This document shows, in pieces, positions 16,707 through 26,574 of a stretch of DNA of 64,000 nucleotides. The notes under the pieces are model-generated. The model worked only from the letters and a program-made list of their open reading frames with translations, had not been told where the DNA came from and did no database searches. The stretch is from Acetobacteraceae bacterium H6797. Lineage in GTDB: Bacteria > Pseudomonadota > Alphaproteobacteria > Acetobacterales > Acetobacteraceae. The stretch covers positions 1 through 64,000 of the forward strand of contig JADFCQ010000005.1 in assembly GCA_015223225.1 (NCBI GenBank). Direction: 5' to 3'. The position numbers were made by a program, and so were the translations under genes. The stretch's first letter is position 1. Each line of letters opens with the position of its first letter.

Positions 16707-17057
16707 TCAACGGCAGGCGGTCACCATGATTTCCACCAGATGGCGGGGGTCGGCCATGTTGGCTTCCACGCAGGCGCGGGCCGGGGCACCGCCCTCAGGC
16801 AGCCAAGCCGTCCAGAGCTTGTTCATCGCATCGCGGTCGCGGATGTCCTTCAGCCAGATCTGGGCCTGGAGCAGGCGGGTCTTGTCGGTGCCGTGGCCCT
16901 CGAGGGCGGCATCGATCTTCTCCAGGATCTGCTTGGTTTGGCCGGTCACGTCCTGGGATAGGTCGTCCGCGGTCAGGCCGCAGAGATAGACGAAGCCGTG
17001 ATACTCGACCGCGGTCGAGAGGATCGGGTTGGTGCCGTGGCGGGTGATCTTGCTCAT
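16707..17057 (-). CDS. RidA/YjgF/UK114 family protein
   Basis: A 116-residue member of the Rid family, small trimeric cytosolic proteins whose archetype hydrolyses reactive enamines and imines made by PLP enzymes. The conserved arginine is kept in ARACVEAN. The end of the core reads HLVEIMVTA, whereas canonical RidA has VEIEAIA, so the second glutamate is a methionine. It may therefore belong to another Rid subgroup, and I give no symbol. It stands alone, divergent from the pnt operon. Confidence 0.8.
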   Translation of the reverse strand: MSKITRHGTNPILSTAVEYHGFVYLCGLTADDLSQDVTGQTKQILEKIDAALEGHGTDKTRLLQAQIWLKDIRDRDAMNKLWTAWLPEGGAPARACVEANMADPRHLVEIMVTACR

Positions 17058-17451
17058 CGCATTCCTGCTCCGATGTGGGGGCGGGCGGTTCTAAGGCAGA
17101 TATGGCCACGGTGGAAGTCGAGCGGTGCCTGAATTCGTGGGGAGCGTCCGATCCGCCGGCAGATTCGGAAAGCGCCAAATGGTTGTATGAGTCATAAATG
17201 TTCGAATGGCAGGCTTGCACAATAGGAATTGCCCGCTCCGCTTGCGCAGGTGCGCACCGCCGAGAAGAGAATTGAATTTGCTTGAAAGTAGCGTTCAGCC
17301 GGCGCTCGGAGAATTGGCCGCTCAAAGCATGAATATGCTTGTATCCGACTGTATATGTTAAGTTGGACGCTTTGTCATGGGCAAGTAAACTTGCACCCAT
17401 CTTATGCCCTCGGCATGGTCGCGCCTCAGTTTCGCCTCAGGAGGAGTGCCG
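17058..17451. other. Intergenic region between ridA and pntAA with two dyads
   Basis: 394 bases with no protein gene I can support. Two dyads lie on the pnt side: AAGCAT-GAAT-ATGCTT at 17325-17340 and a stronger one at 17377-17400, where ATGGGCAAGT and ACTTGCACCCAT pair around AA with a small bulge. The second ends 51 bases before the pntAA ATG and could be an operator or a leader hairpin. Confidence 0.4.
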
Positions 17452-18603
17452 ATGCGCCTCACAGTATTGAAAGAGCGGCGGGCGGGGGAAACCCGCGTCG
17501 CAGCGACGCCGGAGACGGTGAAAAAAATTATGGCGCTCGGCATTACCGTGGCAATCGAGACCGGTGCCGGCCTCGCTTCCGGCTTTCCTGATGCCGCTTA
17601 CGCCGATGCCGGTGCCGAGATCGCTGCGAATGCGGCGGTTGCCCTTGCCGGCGCCCAGATCATCCTGAAGGTGCGGGCTCCGCTGCCTGCCGGTGAAGGG
17701 GACGTCGATGAGCTTGCACTCATCCCCCGGGGCGCGCTGCTGATCGGCACGCTGGGCGTAGATGCAGCTGCTGCCGCCGCCTATGCCAAACAGGGTATTG
17801 AAGCCGTCGCGATGGAGCTGGCGCCGCGCATCACCCGCGCCCAGTCCATGGACGTCCTTTCGTCGCAGGCGAACCTCGCGGGTTATCGCGCGGTGATCGA
17901 AGCCGCTGTCGCCTTCGACAAGGGCTTCCCGATGCTGATGACGGCGGCGGGCACCATCCCGGCGGCCAATGTCTTCGTCATGGGGGCGGGCGTCGCCGGC
18001 CTCCAGGCGATCGCGACTGCCCGCCGCCTTGGCGGCCGCGTTTCGGCCACCGACGTCCGCCCGGCAGCGAAGGAGGAGATCAAGTCCCTCGGTGCAGCCT
18101 TTGTCGGATATGAGGATGAGGAAAGCCGCGCCGCGCAGACCGCCGGCGGCTATGCCAAGGCCATGAGCGCCGAGTTTCTGAAGAAGCAGGGCGAGGTGGT
18201 TGCGGCTGCCATCGGCAAGATGGACATCGTGATCTGCACCGCACTGGTTCAGGGCCGCAAGGCGCCGATCCTGGTGACGGCCGAGATGGTCGCCTCCATG
18301 AAGCCAGGCAGCGTCATCGTCGATATTGCCTCGGATGCCGGCGGCAACTGCGCGCTCACCGTGCCCGGCGAAGTGACCACGACCGATAATGGCGTGATCA
18401 TCCTCGGCCATCGCAACTGGCCGGCGCGTATCCCTGGTGCCGCGAGTGCGCTCTACGCGCGCAACCTGCTGACCTTCCTTTCCACCTTCTGGGATAAGGA
18501 AGCCAAGGCGCCGAAGCTCGATGCCGCGGACGACATCATCAAGGGCGTGACGCTGACGCGCGGCGGCGCCGTGGTTCATCCCCTGCTGGCCGGCGCGGCC
18601 TGA
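17452..18603 (+). CDS. pntAA: NAD(P) transhydrogenase subunit alpha, part 1 (PntAA)
   Basis: A 383-residue soluble NAD(H)-binding domain (dI) of the proton-translocating transhydrogenase, which passes hydride from NADH to NADP using the proton gradient. It begins [20 protein letters not shown], as alanine-dehydrogenase/PNT proteins do, and the NAD-binding motif is [18 protein letters not shown] with TDVRP after it (about residues 180-210). AGGAGG sits seven bases before the ATG at 17452. It is the split alphaproteobacterial form, with membrane parts on the next two genes. Confidence 0.93.
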   Translation: MRLTVLKERRAGETRVAATPETVKKIMALGITVAIETGAGLASGFPDAAYADAGAEIAANAAVALAGAQIILKVRAPLPAGEGDVDELALIPRGALLIGTLGVDAAAAAAYAKQGIEAVAMELAPRITRAQSMDVLSSQANLAGYRAVIEAAVAFDKGFPMLMTAAGTIPAANVFVMGAGVAGLQAIATARRLGGRVSATDVRPAAKEEIKSLGAAFVGYEDEESRAAQTAGGYAKAMSAEFLKKQGEVVAAAIGKMDIVICTALVQGRKAPILVTAEMVASMKPGSVIVDIASDAGGNCALTVPGEVTTTDNGVIILGHRNWPARIPGAASALYARNLLTFLSTFWDKEAKAPKLDAADDIIKGVTLTRGGAVVHPLLAGAA

Positions 18604-18614
18604 GGAGCGACGCA

Positions 18615-19007
18615 ATGAACGCGACCGAACTCGCCAACCAGGCCTCCGCCCAGGCGGAGAAGGCCCTCTCGCTGGCCGAGCAAGCCCGCCAGCTCGCAGA
18701 GGCTGCGGGACCCGTGGCCCATGCTGCCGAGCCTTTCCTGCTCCTGCTAACCATTTTCCTCCTGGCCTGCTTCGTCGGCTATCACGTCGTCTGGAACGTG
18801 ACCCCCGCGCTGCACTCGCCGCTGATGGGTGTGACCAACGCGATTTCCTCGGTGATCGTCGTCGGCGCCATCCTCGCCACCGGCCTGGGTGACTCCGTTG
18901 CTGCCAAGATCTTCGGCTTCATCGCCGTCACCCTCGCTTCGGTGAATATCTTCGGCGGATTCATGGTGACGCGCCGAATGCTCGCCATGTTCAAGAAGAA
19001 GGGCTGA
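18615..19007 (+). CDS. pntAB: NAD(P) transhydrogenase subunit alpha, part 2 (PntAB)
   Basis: A 130-residue membrane subunit carrying the alpha-side transmembrane helices of domain II. An N-terminal amphipathic Ala/Gln/Glu helix (about 1-35) precedes three or four hydrophobic segments, including the conserved [20 protein letters not shown] stretch that opens into the proton channel. It begins 11 bases after pntAA and ends four bases before pntB, so the three genes form one operon. Confidence 0.93.
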   Translation: MNATELANQASAQAEKALSLAEQARQLAEAAGPVAHAAEPFLLLLTIFLLACFVGYHVVWNVTPALHSPLMGVTNAISSVIVVGAILATGLGDSVAAKIFGFIAVTLASVNIFGGFMVTRRMLAMFKKKG

Positions 19008-19011
19008 GCAC

Positions 19012-20418
19012 ATGGCCCATACGCTTTCGACGCTGGCCTATCTGGTCGCCTCCGTCCTCTTCATCCTGGCGCTCCGCGGCCTGTCGCATCCCGAGACCAG
19101 CCGTCGCGGCAATCTCTTCGGCATGATCGGCATGGGCATCGCCGTGCTGGCGACACTCCTGCAGCCGGGCATGGGTACGGGCGGTATCGCCATCGTGCTC
19201 GCCGGGCTTCTGGTGGGCGGTGGCATCGGCGCCTTCCTGGCCAGCCGTATCCAGATGACGGCTCTCCCGCAACTGGTTGCCGCTTTCCACTCGCTGGTCG
19301 GTCTCGCCGCGGTCTTCGTGGCGGCCGCTGCCTTCTATAATCCCGAGAGCTTCGGCATCGGCACCTTCGGCAATATCAAGGCAGGCTCGCTGGTCGAGAT
19401 GTCGCTCGGCCTCGCCATCGGCGCGATCACCTTCTCGGGCTCGCTCATCGCCTTCGCCAAGCTGCAGGCGCTGATGTCGGGCAAGCCGATCACCTTCAAG
19501 GGCCAGCATCTGCTGAACCTGGGCCTGGGCGTTCTGCTTCTGGTGCTAATCATCGTGTTCATCGCAACGGGCAGCCAGGTGCTGTTCTGGCTTATCGCGA
19601 TCCTGGCGCTGGCGATGGGCTTCCTACTGATCATCCCGATCGGCGGTGCCGATATGCCGGTCGTGGTGTCGATGCTGAACAGCTATTCCGGCTGGGCCGC
19701 GGCCGGCATCGGCTTCACCGTCGGTAACCTGCTGCTGATCATCACCGGCGCGCTGGTTGGTGCTTCGGGTGCGATCCTGTCCTACATCATGTGTAAGGGC
19801 ATGAACCGCTCGATCATCAACGTGCTGCTCGGCGGCTTCGGTGCCGAGTCCGGCGGTGCTGATGCGGCGGCCAGCGCGGCCGACCGTGGCCCGGTGAAGG
19901 CCGGCAGCCCGGAAGACGCCGCCTATCTGATGAAGAACGCGGCGAAGATCATCATCGTCCCCGGCTACGGCATGGCCGTCGCTCAGGCGCAGCAGGTGCT
20001 GCGCGAGATGTCCGAACTGCTGAAGAAGGAAGGCGCCGAGATCAAATTCGCCATCCATCCTGTCGCGGGCCGTATGCCCGGCCACATGAACGTCCTGCTG
20101 GCCGAAGCCAACGTCCCCTATGACGAGGTCTTCGAGATGGAGGAGATCAATCCGGAATTCGCCGAGGCCGATGTGGCTTTCGTCATCGGTGCGAATGACG
20201 TGACCAACCCTGCGGCGAAGACCGATAAGGCCAGCCCGATCTATGGCATGCCGATCCTCGAAGTCGGCAAGGCGAAGACGATCTTTTTCGTGAAGCGCGG
20301 CATGGCCAGTGGCTACGCGGGCGTGGAAAACGAGCTGTTCTTCCTGCCCAACACCATGATGCTCTTTGGCGACGCCAAGAAGGTGACGCAGTCGATCGTG
20401 CAGGCGCTTCAGAAGTAG
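19012..20418 (+). CDS. pntB: NAD(P) transhydrogenase subunit beta (PntB)
   Basis: A 468-residue subunit with about nine transmembrane helices (residues 1-270) followed by the NADP(H)-binding domain III. Domain III shows the typical VPGYGMAVAQAQ loop, HPVAGRMPGHMNVLLAEA, the ANDVTNPAA motif and the KRGMASGYAGVEN closing segment. Together with PntAA and PntAB it gives a complete enzyme supplying NADPH. A hairpin at 20430-20464 ends the operon. Confidence 0.95.
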   Translation: MAHTLSTLAYLVASVLFILALRGLSHPETSRRGNLFGMIGMGIAVLATLLQPGMGTGGIAIVLAGLLVGGGIGAFLASRIQMTALPQLVAAFHSLVGLAAVFVAAAAFYNPESFGIGTFGNIKAGSLVEMSLGLAIGAITFSGSLIAFAKLQALMSGKPITFKGQHLLNLGLGVLLLVLIIVFIATGSQVLFWLIAILALAMGFLLIIPIGGADMPVVVSMLNSYSGWAAAGIGFTVGNLLLIITGALVGASGAILSYIMCKGMNRSIINVLLGGFGAESGGADAAASAADRGPVKAGSPEDAAYLMKNAAKIIIVPGYGMAVAQAQQVLREMSELLKKEGAEIKFAIHPVAGRMPGHMNVLLAEANVPYDEVFEMEEINPEFAEADVAFVIGANDVTNPAAKTDKASPIYGMPILEVGKAKTIFFVKRGMASGYAGVENELFFLPNTMMLFGDAKKVTQSIVQALQK

Positions 20419-20429
20419 ACCGCTGCTCT

Positions 20430-20464
20430 CGCGCCGCCTTTCCCTTGAGAGGAAAGGCGGCGCG
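20430..20464 (+). terminator. Hairpin at the end of the pnt operon
   Basis: A perfect 14-bp stem, CGCGCCGCCTTTCC / GGAAAGGCGGCGCG, with a 7-base loop begins 12 bases after the pntB stop. No T-run follows, so some read-through into the DUF3750 gene at 20480 is possible. Confidence 0.6.
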
Positions 20465-20479
20465 TCCAATATCCTGGGC

Positions 20480-21253
20480 ATGCTGATCGCGCGATACGCC
20501 CTGGTTCTTTTCTTCCTGCTATTCCTCTGCCCCTTGGGTTTCTCCGCCCTTCGCTATTACGCCGAGGGTGGGGGAGACGGATGGCGTACGGCCGATCGCT
20601 CGAGTGCGGGTCTGCTGCCGGCGCCGTCTTCGCATGAGCCTGCCATCGTCAGGGTTTTTGCCGCCCAGACAGTTCGCTGGCGCGGCATTTTCGCGGTCCA
20701 TGCCTGGATCGTCATCAAACCTGAGGGCGCCGCTTCCTATACGCGCTATGACTACACTGCCTGGGGCGAGCCGATCCGCGTGAACGGCTTCGCTGCCGAT
20801 GGCCGCTGGTTCGGCCAGATGCCGATGACCGTCTTCTCCGCCGATGGAGCGGAAGCGCAGGCGATGATCCCGGCCATTCGCGAAGCCATCGCTAGTTACG
20901 CCTGGCGCAACACCGGCGACTACCAGGCTTGGCCCGGCCCGAATTCAAACACCTTCGTCGCGGCTGTCATGGAATCAGTTCCGGGGATTCGGATTTCCCT
21001 GCCGCCCAACGCGATCGGCAAGGACTATCCCTATGATGGCCGCTGGTTCCGAGGGGTGCCTTCCGGCACCGGCTTCCGGGTGAATCTGGGTGGTTACGCC
21101 GGACTGATGCTCGCCTGGCGGGAAGGCATCGAGATCAGCATTCTCGGGGCGGTAGCCGGGTTAGACTGGGTTCGCCCGGCCATCAAGCTACCCGGCATTG
21201 GCCGGCTTGGACTGACGCCCGATACGGCCCTCGGCGTCGCGGGAAATGGATAA
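20480..21253 (+). CDS. DUF3750 domain-containing protein
   Basis: A 257-residue protein of unknown function matching DUF3750. One N-terminal hydrophobic segment (about 4-24) is either a signal anchor or signal peptide; the rest looks soluble and periplasmic. Recognisable parts are VHAWIVIKP, ASYTRYDYTAWG, the NTGDYQAWPGPNSNTF block and YDGRWFRGVPSGTGF. DUF3750 proteins are common in proteobacteria, but no reaction is established. It lies downstream of pntB beyond a hairpin and probably has its own promoter. Confidence 0.75.
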   Translation: MLIARYALVLFFLLFLCPLGFSALRYYAEGGGDGWRTADRSSAGLLPAPSSHEPAIVRVFAAQTVRWRGIFAVHAWIVIKPEGAASYTRYDYTAWGEPIRVNGFAADGRWFGQMPMTVFSADGAEAQAMIPAIREAIASYAWRNTGDYQAWPGPNSNTFVAAVMESVPGIRISLPPNAIGKDYPYDGRWFRGVPSGTGFRVNLGGYAGLMLAWREGIEISILGAVAGLDWVRPAIKLPGIGRLGLTPDTALGVAGNG

Positions 21254-21421
21254 TGTAACGCCATGTATCGACATTCCGCGATGCGTCGTATGTCCTGCCG
21301 AATAATGAAGGAAACTGCTCGGTTTCCGTGCCCTTGAATTTTTCAGGCCCGCTGTTTGAAAATTTTGCCTGCAACACTGCGTTGCTCGCCCGACAGCCGG
21401 GGCAGGATCATCTTGAGGGCC

Positions 21422-22111
21422 ATGGATAGATCAGCCCTAACCCGGCAAAGGCTGCTCCGTGCGGCCGCCGATATCTTCGCGGAGCGCGGCCCGAGAGGGG
21501 CCACCGTTCGCGCCATCGTGGCGCGGGCTAACGCCAATGTCGCAGCGGTCAACTATCACTTCCGCAGCAAGAGCATGCTCTACGAGGCGGTGCTGGCGGA
21601 ATCGTTCCAATCTGTAGTGAAGCCCTCGGCGAACCTTGAAGGCGCGTCATTATCGCCAACCCAGCGGCTGGAGCAGTTCATTGAACGCACCATCACGGGA
21701 GCGATGGCCGATCAGGTTCGCCGTCGGCACGCTCGCATTCTAGCCCATGAGCTGCTCGACCCGACGGGCGCACTGGCCCGCCTTGCGCAGACCGATGCAG
21801 CACCGCATTTCCAGGAAGCGCTGCAAGTCGTCGCAGCACTTTTGCCGCCGGATGCGGAAGAGCAGGCCAGGGTCTTCGCTGCGACCTGGCTGATCAGCCA
21901 GTGCCTGGCGATGCATCACCTACGGGATTCAATGGCGGAACTAACGGGGACCCCTCTAAGGCCGCTACCGGTTTCCTCCTTGGCGGGCATGGTCGCCGCC
22001 GGATTGGCGGCACTTCTCCCTGCCGCCGATGGGTCGGCACAGAATAGCGCCGGCGTATCTCCCACTGCCCATGCGCTCGTCGCTGCGCCGGTCATTTCGG
22101 TCGGGGCTTGA
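21422..22111 (+). CDS. TetR family transcriptional regulator
   Basis: A 229-residue TetR-type repressor. The DNA-binding domain is at the N-terminus (about 5-55): RQRLLRAAADIFAERGPRGATVRAIVARANANVAAVNYHF is the classic helix-turn-helix pattern, given here as a description of positions 9-48. The C-terminal ligand domain resembles the CecR-like group. The ATG at 21422 follows GAGGG; the longer frame adds an implausible leader. Its target is unknown; the convergent FAD oxidoreductase downstream and the promoter before it are candidates. Confidence 0.85.
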   Translation: MDRSALTRQRLLRAAADIFAERGPRGATVRAIVARANANVAAVNYHFRSKSMLYEAVLAESFQSVVKPSANLEGASLSPTQRLEQFIERTITGAMADQVRRRHARILAHELLDPTGALARLAQTDAAPHFQEALQVVAALLPPDAEEQARVFAATWLISQCLAMHHLRDSMAELTGTPLRPLPVSSLAGMVAAGLAALLPAADGSAQNSAGVSPTAHALVAAPVISVGA

Positions 22112-22123
22112 AGGCCCGCCTGG

Positions 22124-23230
22124 TCACGCGGCTCGGACCAGTTCGACGACGTGCTCGCCGAGCGATAGCGAGGCAGTCAGCCCCGGGCTCTCGATGCCGA
22201 AGAGATTGACCAGTCCCGGCACGCCGTGCGTCTCCGGCCCCTGCACGACAAAGTCCTGGCCGGGCGCCCCCTTGGGCACGATTTTCGGCCTCACGCCGGC
22301 ATAGCCGGGCTGAAGCGTGCCGTCCTTCAGGCCGGGCCAGTAGCGGCGCACGGCGGCATAGAAGCTTTCGCCCCGCCGGGGATCGACTTCATATTCCGGC
22401 CGTTCGACCCATTCCACATCGGGTCCGAATTTCGCCTGGCCGCCCATGTCGATCGTCAGGTGAACACCGAGGCCGCCTGGAACGGGGACAGGGTAGATCA
22501 GGCGCGAGAAGGGGGAGCGGCCGGCTAGGGTGAAGTAGTTCCCCTTGGCATAGTAGGCCGGGGGCGCCTTCTCGGCCGGGAAGCCCTTGAAATGCCGGGC
22601 GAGATCGGGCGCATTGAGGCCGGCGGAATTGACCACGAGCTTGGCCTTCAGGCTCATCGGCTCGGCCCCGCCGATATCCAACTCGATACCGTCCGGCACG
22701 ATGCGTGCCGCTTCGACCGGGCTGTGGAAGACCAGCATCCCGCCCGCATTCTCGATATCGCCCTGGAGCGCCAGCATATAGGCGTGGCTGTCGATGATGC
22801 CGGTCGTGGGGGAGAGAAGGGCGCTGGTGCAAAAAAGCTCGGCTTCCATGGCCTGAGCCTCGGCGGCGGTGAGCACCTTCATGCCCTCCACGCCATTGGC
22901 TTCAGCGCGGGCCTTGATCCCCTCCAGCTTGCCGTCTTCCTCGGCACTGGTGGCGACGATCAGTTTGCCGCAATTGCGATGCGCGATGCCGCGCTCCTGG
23001 CAATAGGCATACAGAGCGCGGCGACCCGCGACGCAGTGCCGCGCCATCAGGCTCCCGGCGGGATAATAGATACCCGCATGAATCACCTCGCTATTGCGCG
23101 AGGAGGTGCCGGTTCCGATACCCTCGGCTGCCTCGATGACCAGAACTTCGCGCCCGGCCAGAGCAAGGGCGCGCGCGACGGCCAGCCCGACCACACCAGC
23201 GCCGATCACGACGCAATCAACCGACTCCAT
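22124..23230 (-). CDS. FAD-dependent oxidoreductase, L-2-hydroxyglutarate dehydrogenase-like
   Basis: A 368-residue DAO-family flavoprotein. The FAD Rossmann motif is [17 protein letters not shown] at residues 7-23, and the [19 protein letters not shown] and [13 protein letters not shown] segments match the LhgO/L2HGDH group, which oxidises L-2-hydroxyglutarate and similar hydroxyacids and passes electrons to the quinone pool. Start taken at the ATG at 23230, the first methionine before the flavin motif. It stands alone, divergent from the PfkB kinase gene. The exact substrate is inferred from family only. Confidence 0.8.
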   Translation of the reverse strand: MESVDCVVIGAGVVGLAVARALALAGREVLVIEAAEGIGTGTSSRNSEVIHAGIYYPAGSLMARHCVAGRRALYAYCQERGIAHRNCGKLIVATSAEEDGKLEGIKARAEANGVEGMKVLTAAEAQAMEAELFCTSALLSPTTGIIDSHAYMLALQGDIENAGGMLVFHSPVEAARIVPDGIELDIGGAEPMSLKAKLVVNSAGLNAPDLARHFKGFPAEKAPPAYYAKGNYFTLAGRSPFSRLIYPVPVPGGLGVHLTIDMGGQAKFGPDVEWVERPEYEVDPRRGESFYAAVRRYWPGLKDGTLQPGYAGVRPKIVPKGAPGQDFVVQGPETHGVPGLVNLFGIESPGLTASLSLGEHVVELVRAA

Positions 23231-23419
23231 TCGGCACTTCACTCCCCATTTGATTTGCTCCAGCCGACCAGGCTGGGAGAGGAAACATGCGGCGCGACAT
23301 GCCCGCCGTCCAGGGTGCCCGGGCTGAAGGGGTTCCGTTGAGGCGGCGGCACGGCTAGCCTTGGCTTGAACCCGGGCGGGCCCGACGCGTTTCTCCTGGG
23401 TCTGCGTGAAGGAGAGACG

Positions 23420-24328
23420 ATGAAGCCTGAAGCGCCGCCCCGCGTCCTGTGTATTGGCCATGTGGTCGCCGATCACACCTTCCAGGTCCCCTCCGTCCCC
23501 GCGCCGCCGGCCAAGCTGCATGCAACGGGCTATACCTATGGCCTGGGTGGCATGGCCGCCAATGCCGCCATTGCCGCGACCAAGCTAGGTGGGCGCGGGC
23601 TTTTCTGGGGCCGCGCCGGGGAGGATCCCACGGGCCGATACCTCGTCGCCGCGCTGCAGGCTGAGGGTGTGGAGACCGCGATTCGGCTGATGCGGGATGG
23701 GCATACTCCCACGTCGGCCGTGTTGGTCGACCCGCGCGGCGAACGCACCATCATCAGCTTTCCCGGCTCCGGTATGCGGCCTAAGCCATGGTGGCTGCCA
23801 TTACCCGATCTTTCGGGCGCGTCGGTCCTTCTTTGCGATCCGCGTTGGCCCGAAGCGGCCGAAGCCGCGATGAAGGCGGCTCGCGAGCAGGGCGTGCCCA
23901 GCGTCATGGATGCCGAGCGCAGCGATCAGGCCGTGCTGGTGCAACTCGTGCCGCTGGTCGATCACGCGCTTTTCTCGGAAACCGGGCTGACCTCTTTCGC
24001 CGGCCAAGTGTCGGCGGAGGAGGGGCTGCGCAAGGCGCTTTCGGTCGGCGCCAAGGTCGCGGGCGTGACGCGGGGCGAGAAATCCACCCTTTGGATCGAT
24101 AGCCGGGACGGTCAGCTGCGGGAGACGCCGGCCTTCAAGGTGACCGCGACCAATACAACGGGTGCGGGCGACGTCTTCCACGGCGCCTATGCGCTCGCCT
24201 TGGCCGAGAAGAAGGATGTCCCCGCTGCGATGCGCTTCGCTTCCGCCGCTGGTGCCTGCCGCGCGCGGGATGGCAAGACGCCCGATCGCGCCACGCTGGA
24301 GGCTCTGATGGCCGAGCAGGCCGCCTAG
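23420..24328 (+). CDS. PfkB family carbohydrate kinase
   Basis: A 302-residue ribokinase-fold sugar or nucleoside kinase. The N-terminal substrate lid has [18 protein letters not shown] (about 34-51) and the C-terminal signature [18 protein letters not shown] carries the catalytic Asp; the usual first Asp of DTTGAGD is Asn here. GGAGAG precedes the ATG. Substrate cannot be assigned. Its stop overlaps the stop of the convergent hydrolase gene by four bases (CTAG). Confidence 0.85.
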   Translation: MKPEAPPRVLCIGHVVADHTFQVPSVPAPPAKLHATGYTYGLGGMAANAAIAATKLGGRGLFWGRAGEDPTGRYLVAALQAEGVETAIRLMRDGHTPTSAVLVDPRGERTIISFPGSGMRPKPWWLPLPDLSGASVLLCDPRWPEAAEAAMKAAREQGVPSVMDAERSDQAVLVQLVPLVDHALFSETGLTSFAGQVSAEEGLRKALSVGAKVAGVTRGEKSTLWIDSRDGQLRETPAFKVTATNTTGAGDVFHGAYALALAEKKDVPAAMRFASAAGACRARDGKTPDRATLEALMAEQAA

Positions 24329-25185
24329 AAAGCCGCGGCGAGGAACTCGGCAACGAGGGCGATCTGGCTGCCCTGCATCAGAGACGGCGCGTGGCCGCAG
24401 TCCGGAATGGTGGCGAGACGGACCATGGGATGCTCAGCCATGCGGGCAGCCGTCTCGGCATTGAGCAGGCCCGAATGCTCGCCCCGGATCGCCTGAATGG
24501 GCCGATGCGTGCAGGCTGGCCAGATTGCCCAGAGATCGACATCGGCAAGAGGCACGCCTTGCATCGGAAAGGCGATGGCCGGGTCGTAGTGCTGCACCAC
24601 CTGGCCATCGGCAGTCATCCGCGCGCTGGTTTCTGCCAAGTGGCGCCATTGCTCGTCGCTCATCGGCCCGAACCCGGCGTGGATATGCCTCAGATGCGTT
24701 TCCAGCGCCGTGACATCCGCGAAGGTGGTTTCCTGCCCCAGGTAATGGCCGATGGCGTTGAGTGCCGATGCGGGGATGAAGGGGCCGACGTCATTCAACA
24801 CCAAGCGCCGCATCCCCGTGCCGGGGACGGCGCAAAGCCCCATGCCGATCAGTCCGCCCATGGAGGTGCCGACCCAATCATAAGGCCGCCCCAGTTCCGC
24901 GAGGAAGGGCAGCAGCGCCGAGACATAGGCCGGAACGACGTAGAGCGCGCCATCCGGCAGCCAGTCGCTCATGCCGCGCCCGAAGATATCGGGGCAGATG
25001 ACGCGATGGCCCTGGGCCGCCAAGGCTTGGGCGAGCGGATCGAAATCCCGGCCCGTCCGGGTGAGGCCATGAACGCAGATGACGATGGGCCCATCCGCCG
25101 GCCCCCATTCCACCCATCGCAGCACTGCCACGCCCAGCCCGATGGGGCAGCGATAGGCGCCGAAACGGGGGGTGGGGGCCTGCAT
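24325..25185 (-). CDS. Alpha/beta hydrolase
   Basis: A 286-residue alpha/beta-hydrolase fold enzyme without a signal peptide. The oxyanion segment VHGLTRTGRDFD is near residue 39, the nucleophile elbow GTSMGG near 108, and the catalytic His in DCGHAPSL near 265. It probably hydrolyses a small ester or thioester. It follows the CoA transferase gene by five bases on the same strand, so an acyl-CoA-derived substrate is possible, but that is inference from position. Confidence 0.82.
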   Translation of the reverse strand: MQAPTPRFGAYRCPIGLGVAVLRWVEWGPADGPIVICVHGLTRTGRDFDPLAQALAAQGHRVICPDIFGRGMSDWLPDGALYVVPAYVSALLPFLAELGRPYDWVGTSMGGLIGMGLCAVPGTGMRRLVLNDVGPFIPASALNAIGHYLGQETTFADVTALETHLRHIHAGFGPMSDEQWRHLAETSARMTADGQVVQHYDPAIAFPMQGVPLADVDLWAIWPACTHRPIQAIRGEHSGLLNAETAARMAEHPMVRLATIPDCGHAPSLMQGSQIALVAEFLAAAF

Positions 25186-25190
25186 CCGGT

Positions 25191-26399
25191 TCAGATCGTC
25201 CCGGCCTTGCGCATCGCCTCGATGGCGGCGGCATCGTAGCCGAGGCTGCCCAGCACCTCCTCGTTATGCTGGCCGAGGATCGGGGCCGCGCTGCGATAGG
25301 TCGGCGGCGTCGCTGAGAGCTTCACCGGATTAGCGATAACAGTGACTTCCTTGCCCGAGGCATGCTGCATCTGCACCGTCATGTTGCGGGCGATGACATG
25401 CGGGTCGGAAAAGACGTCCTTCAGGGTGTTGATCGGCCCGCAGCCGATCTTCAGCGCCTCGAGCTTCGCGATCCATTCCTTGGTCGGCATGGTGCGCGTC
25501 AGCGCCGTCATGGTTTCCGTCACCAGCGCGCGGTTCTGCACGCGGGCGGCATTGGTCGCATAGCGCTCGTCGCTCAGCAGGTGCTCCAGGCCGAAATTCT
25601 TGCAGAAACGCTCGAAGGTCGGGTCATTGCCGATGGAGAGCACCATATAGCCGTCGGCCGTGGGGAAGACCTGATAGGGCACGATATTGGGGTGCTGGTT
25701 GCTCAGGCGCGGCGGATTTTCGCCGGTCGCGAGGAAATTCGAGGCCTGGTTGGCCAGCCAGGCGACGCTGGTGTCGAGCATGCCGATATCGACCTGCTGG
25801 CCCTGGCCGGTGAGCTGCTTATGGCGGAGCGCCGAGAGGATGCCGATGCAGCCGTAGAGGCCGGCGAAGAGGTCGGCCACCGGCACGCCAACCTTCTGTG
25901 GCTCACCCTCGATCTCGCCGGTCAGCGACATGACACCGCCCATGGCCTGGATCAGCGCATCATAACCGGGGCGAGGGGCATAGGGCCCGGTCTGGCCGAA
26001 GCCGGTGATCGAGCAATAGATCAGGCCGGGGAATTTCTTGTTCAGTTGCTCGAAGCCCAGGCCGTATTTGGCCAGGGCGCCGACCTTGAAGTTCTCGACC
26101 AGGATGTCGCAGCTCTCGAGCAGCTTCAGGACGATTTCCTGGCCCTCGGGGCTGGCGATATCGACCGTCACGGACTTCTTGTTACGGTTCACGCCGACGA
26201 AATAGGCGCTCTCGCGGGTGTTCGGCACATAGGGAGGCGCGAAGCCGCGGGTATCATCACCGGCCTCGGGGCGTTCGATCTTGATCACCTCGGCGCCGAG
26301 ATCGCCGAGCATCTGGGTGCAGGTTGGGCCAGCGAGGACACGGGTCAGATCGAGAACGCGAAGGCCGGTAAGCGGCCCGGTCGGCGTGGTAGTGGTCAT
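25191..26399 (-). CDS. CaiB/BaiF family III CoA transferase
   Basis: A 402-residue family III CoA transferase, which moves CoA between carboxylic acids. The start GLRVLDLTRVLAGP, the GAEVIKIERPEAGDDTRG segment, NRNKKSVTVD and the catalytic Asp in VDIGMLDTSVAWL are all present. Close relatives act on formate/oxalate, succinate/citramalate or glutarate; I cannot choose. ATG at 26399 is the first methionine fitting the family. It probably shares a transcript with the alpha/beta hydrolase and is divergent from an aldehyde dehydrogenase. Confidence 0.88.
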   Translation of the reverse strand: MTTTTPTGPLTGLRVLDLTRVLAGPTCTQMLGDLGAEVIKIERPEAGDDTRGFAPPYVPNTRESAYFVGVNRNKKSVTVDIASPEGQEIVLKLLESCDILVENFKVGALAKYGLGFEQLNKKFPGLIYCSITGFGQTGPYAPRPGYDALIQAMGGVMSLTGEIEGEPQKVGVPVADLFAGLYGCIGILSALRHKQLTGQGQQVDIGMLDTSVAWLANQASNFLATGENPPRLSNQHPNIVPYQVFPTADGYMVLSIGNDPTFERFCKNFGLEHLLSDERYATNAARVQNRALVTETMTALTRTMPTKEWIAKLEALKIGCGPINTLKDVFSDPHVIARNMTVQMQHASGKEVTVIANPVKLSATPPTYRSAAPILGQHNEEVLGSLGYDAAAIEAMRKAGTI

Positions 26400-26574
26400 G
26401 GCGACGTGAGTTCCTCGCGAGGCTTTGTTTCCTCCCTTTTCCATAGCCTCCGAAGCGCTTTCCGCGAAGCCCATGCGGGCGAAATCCTCACGGCGGAAAT
26501 CCTGCGCCGGACCGGCTTGCGGGCCGAGCGGGGGAGGTTCAAACAGTCCCGAGCCATTCGCAGGGAGACAAAAT

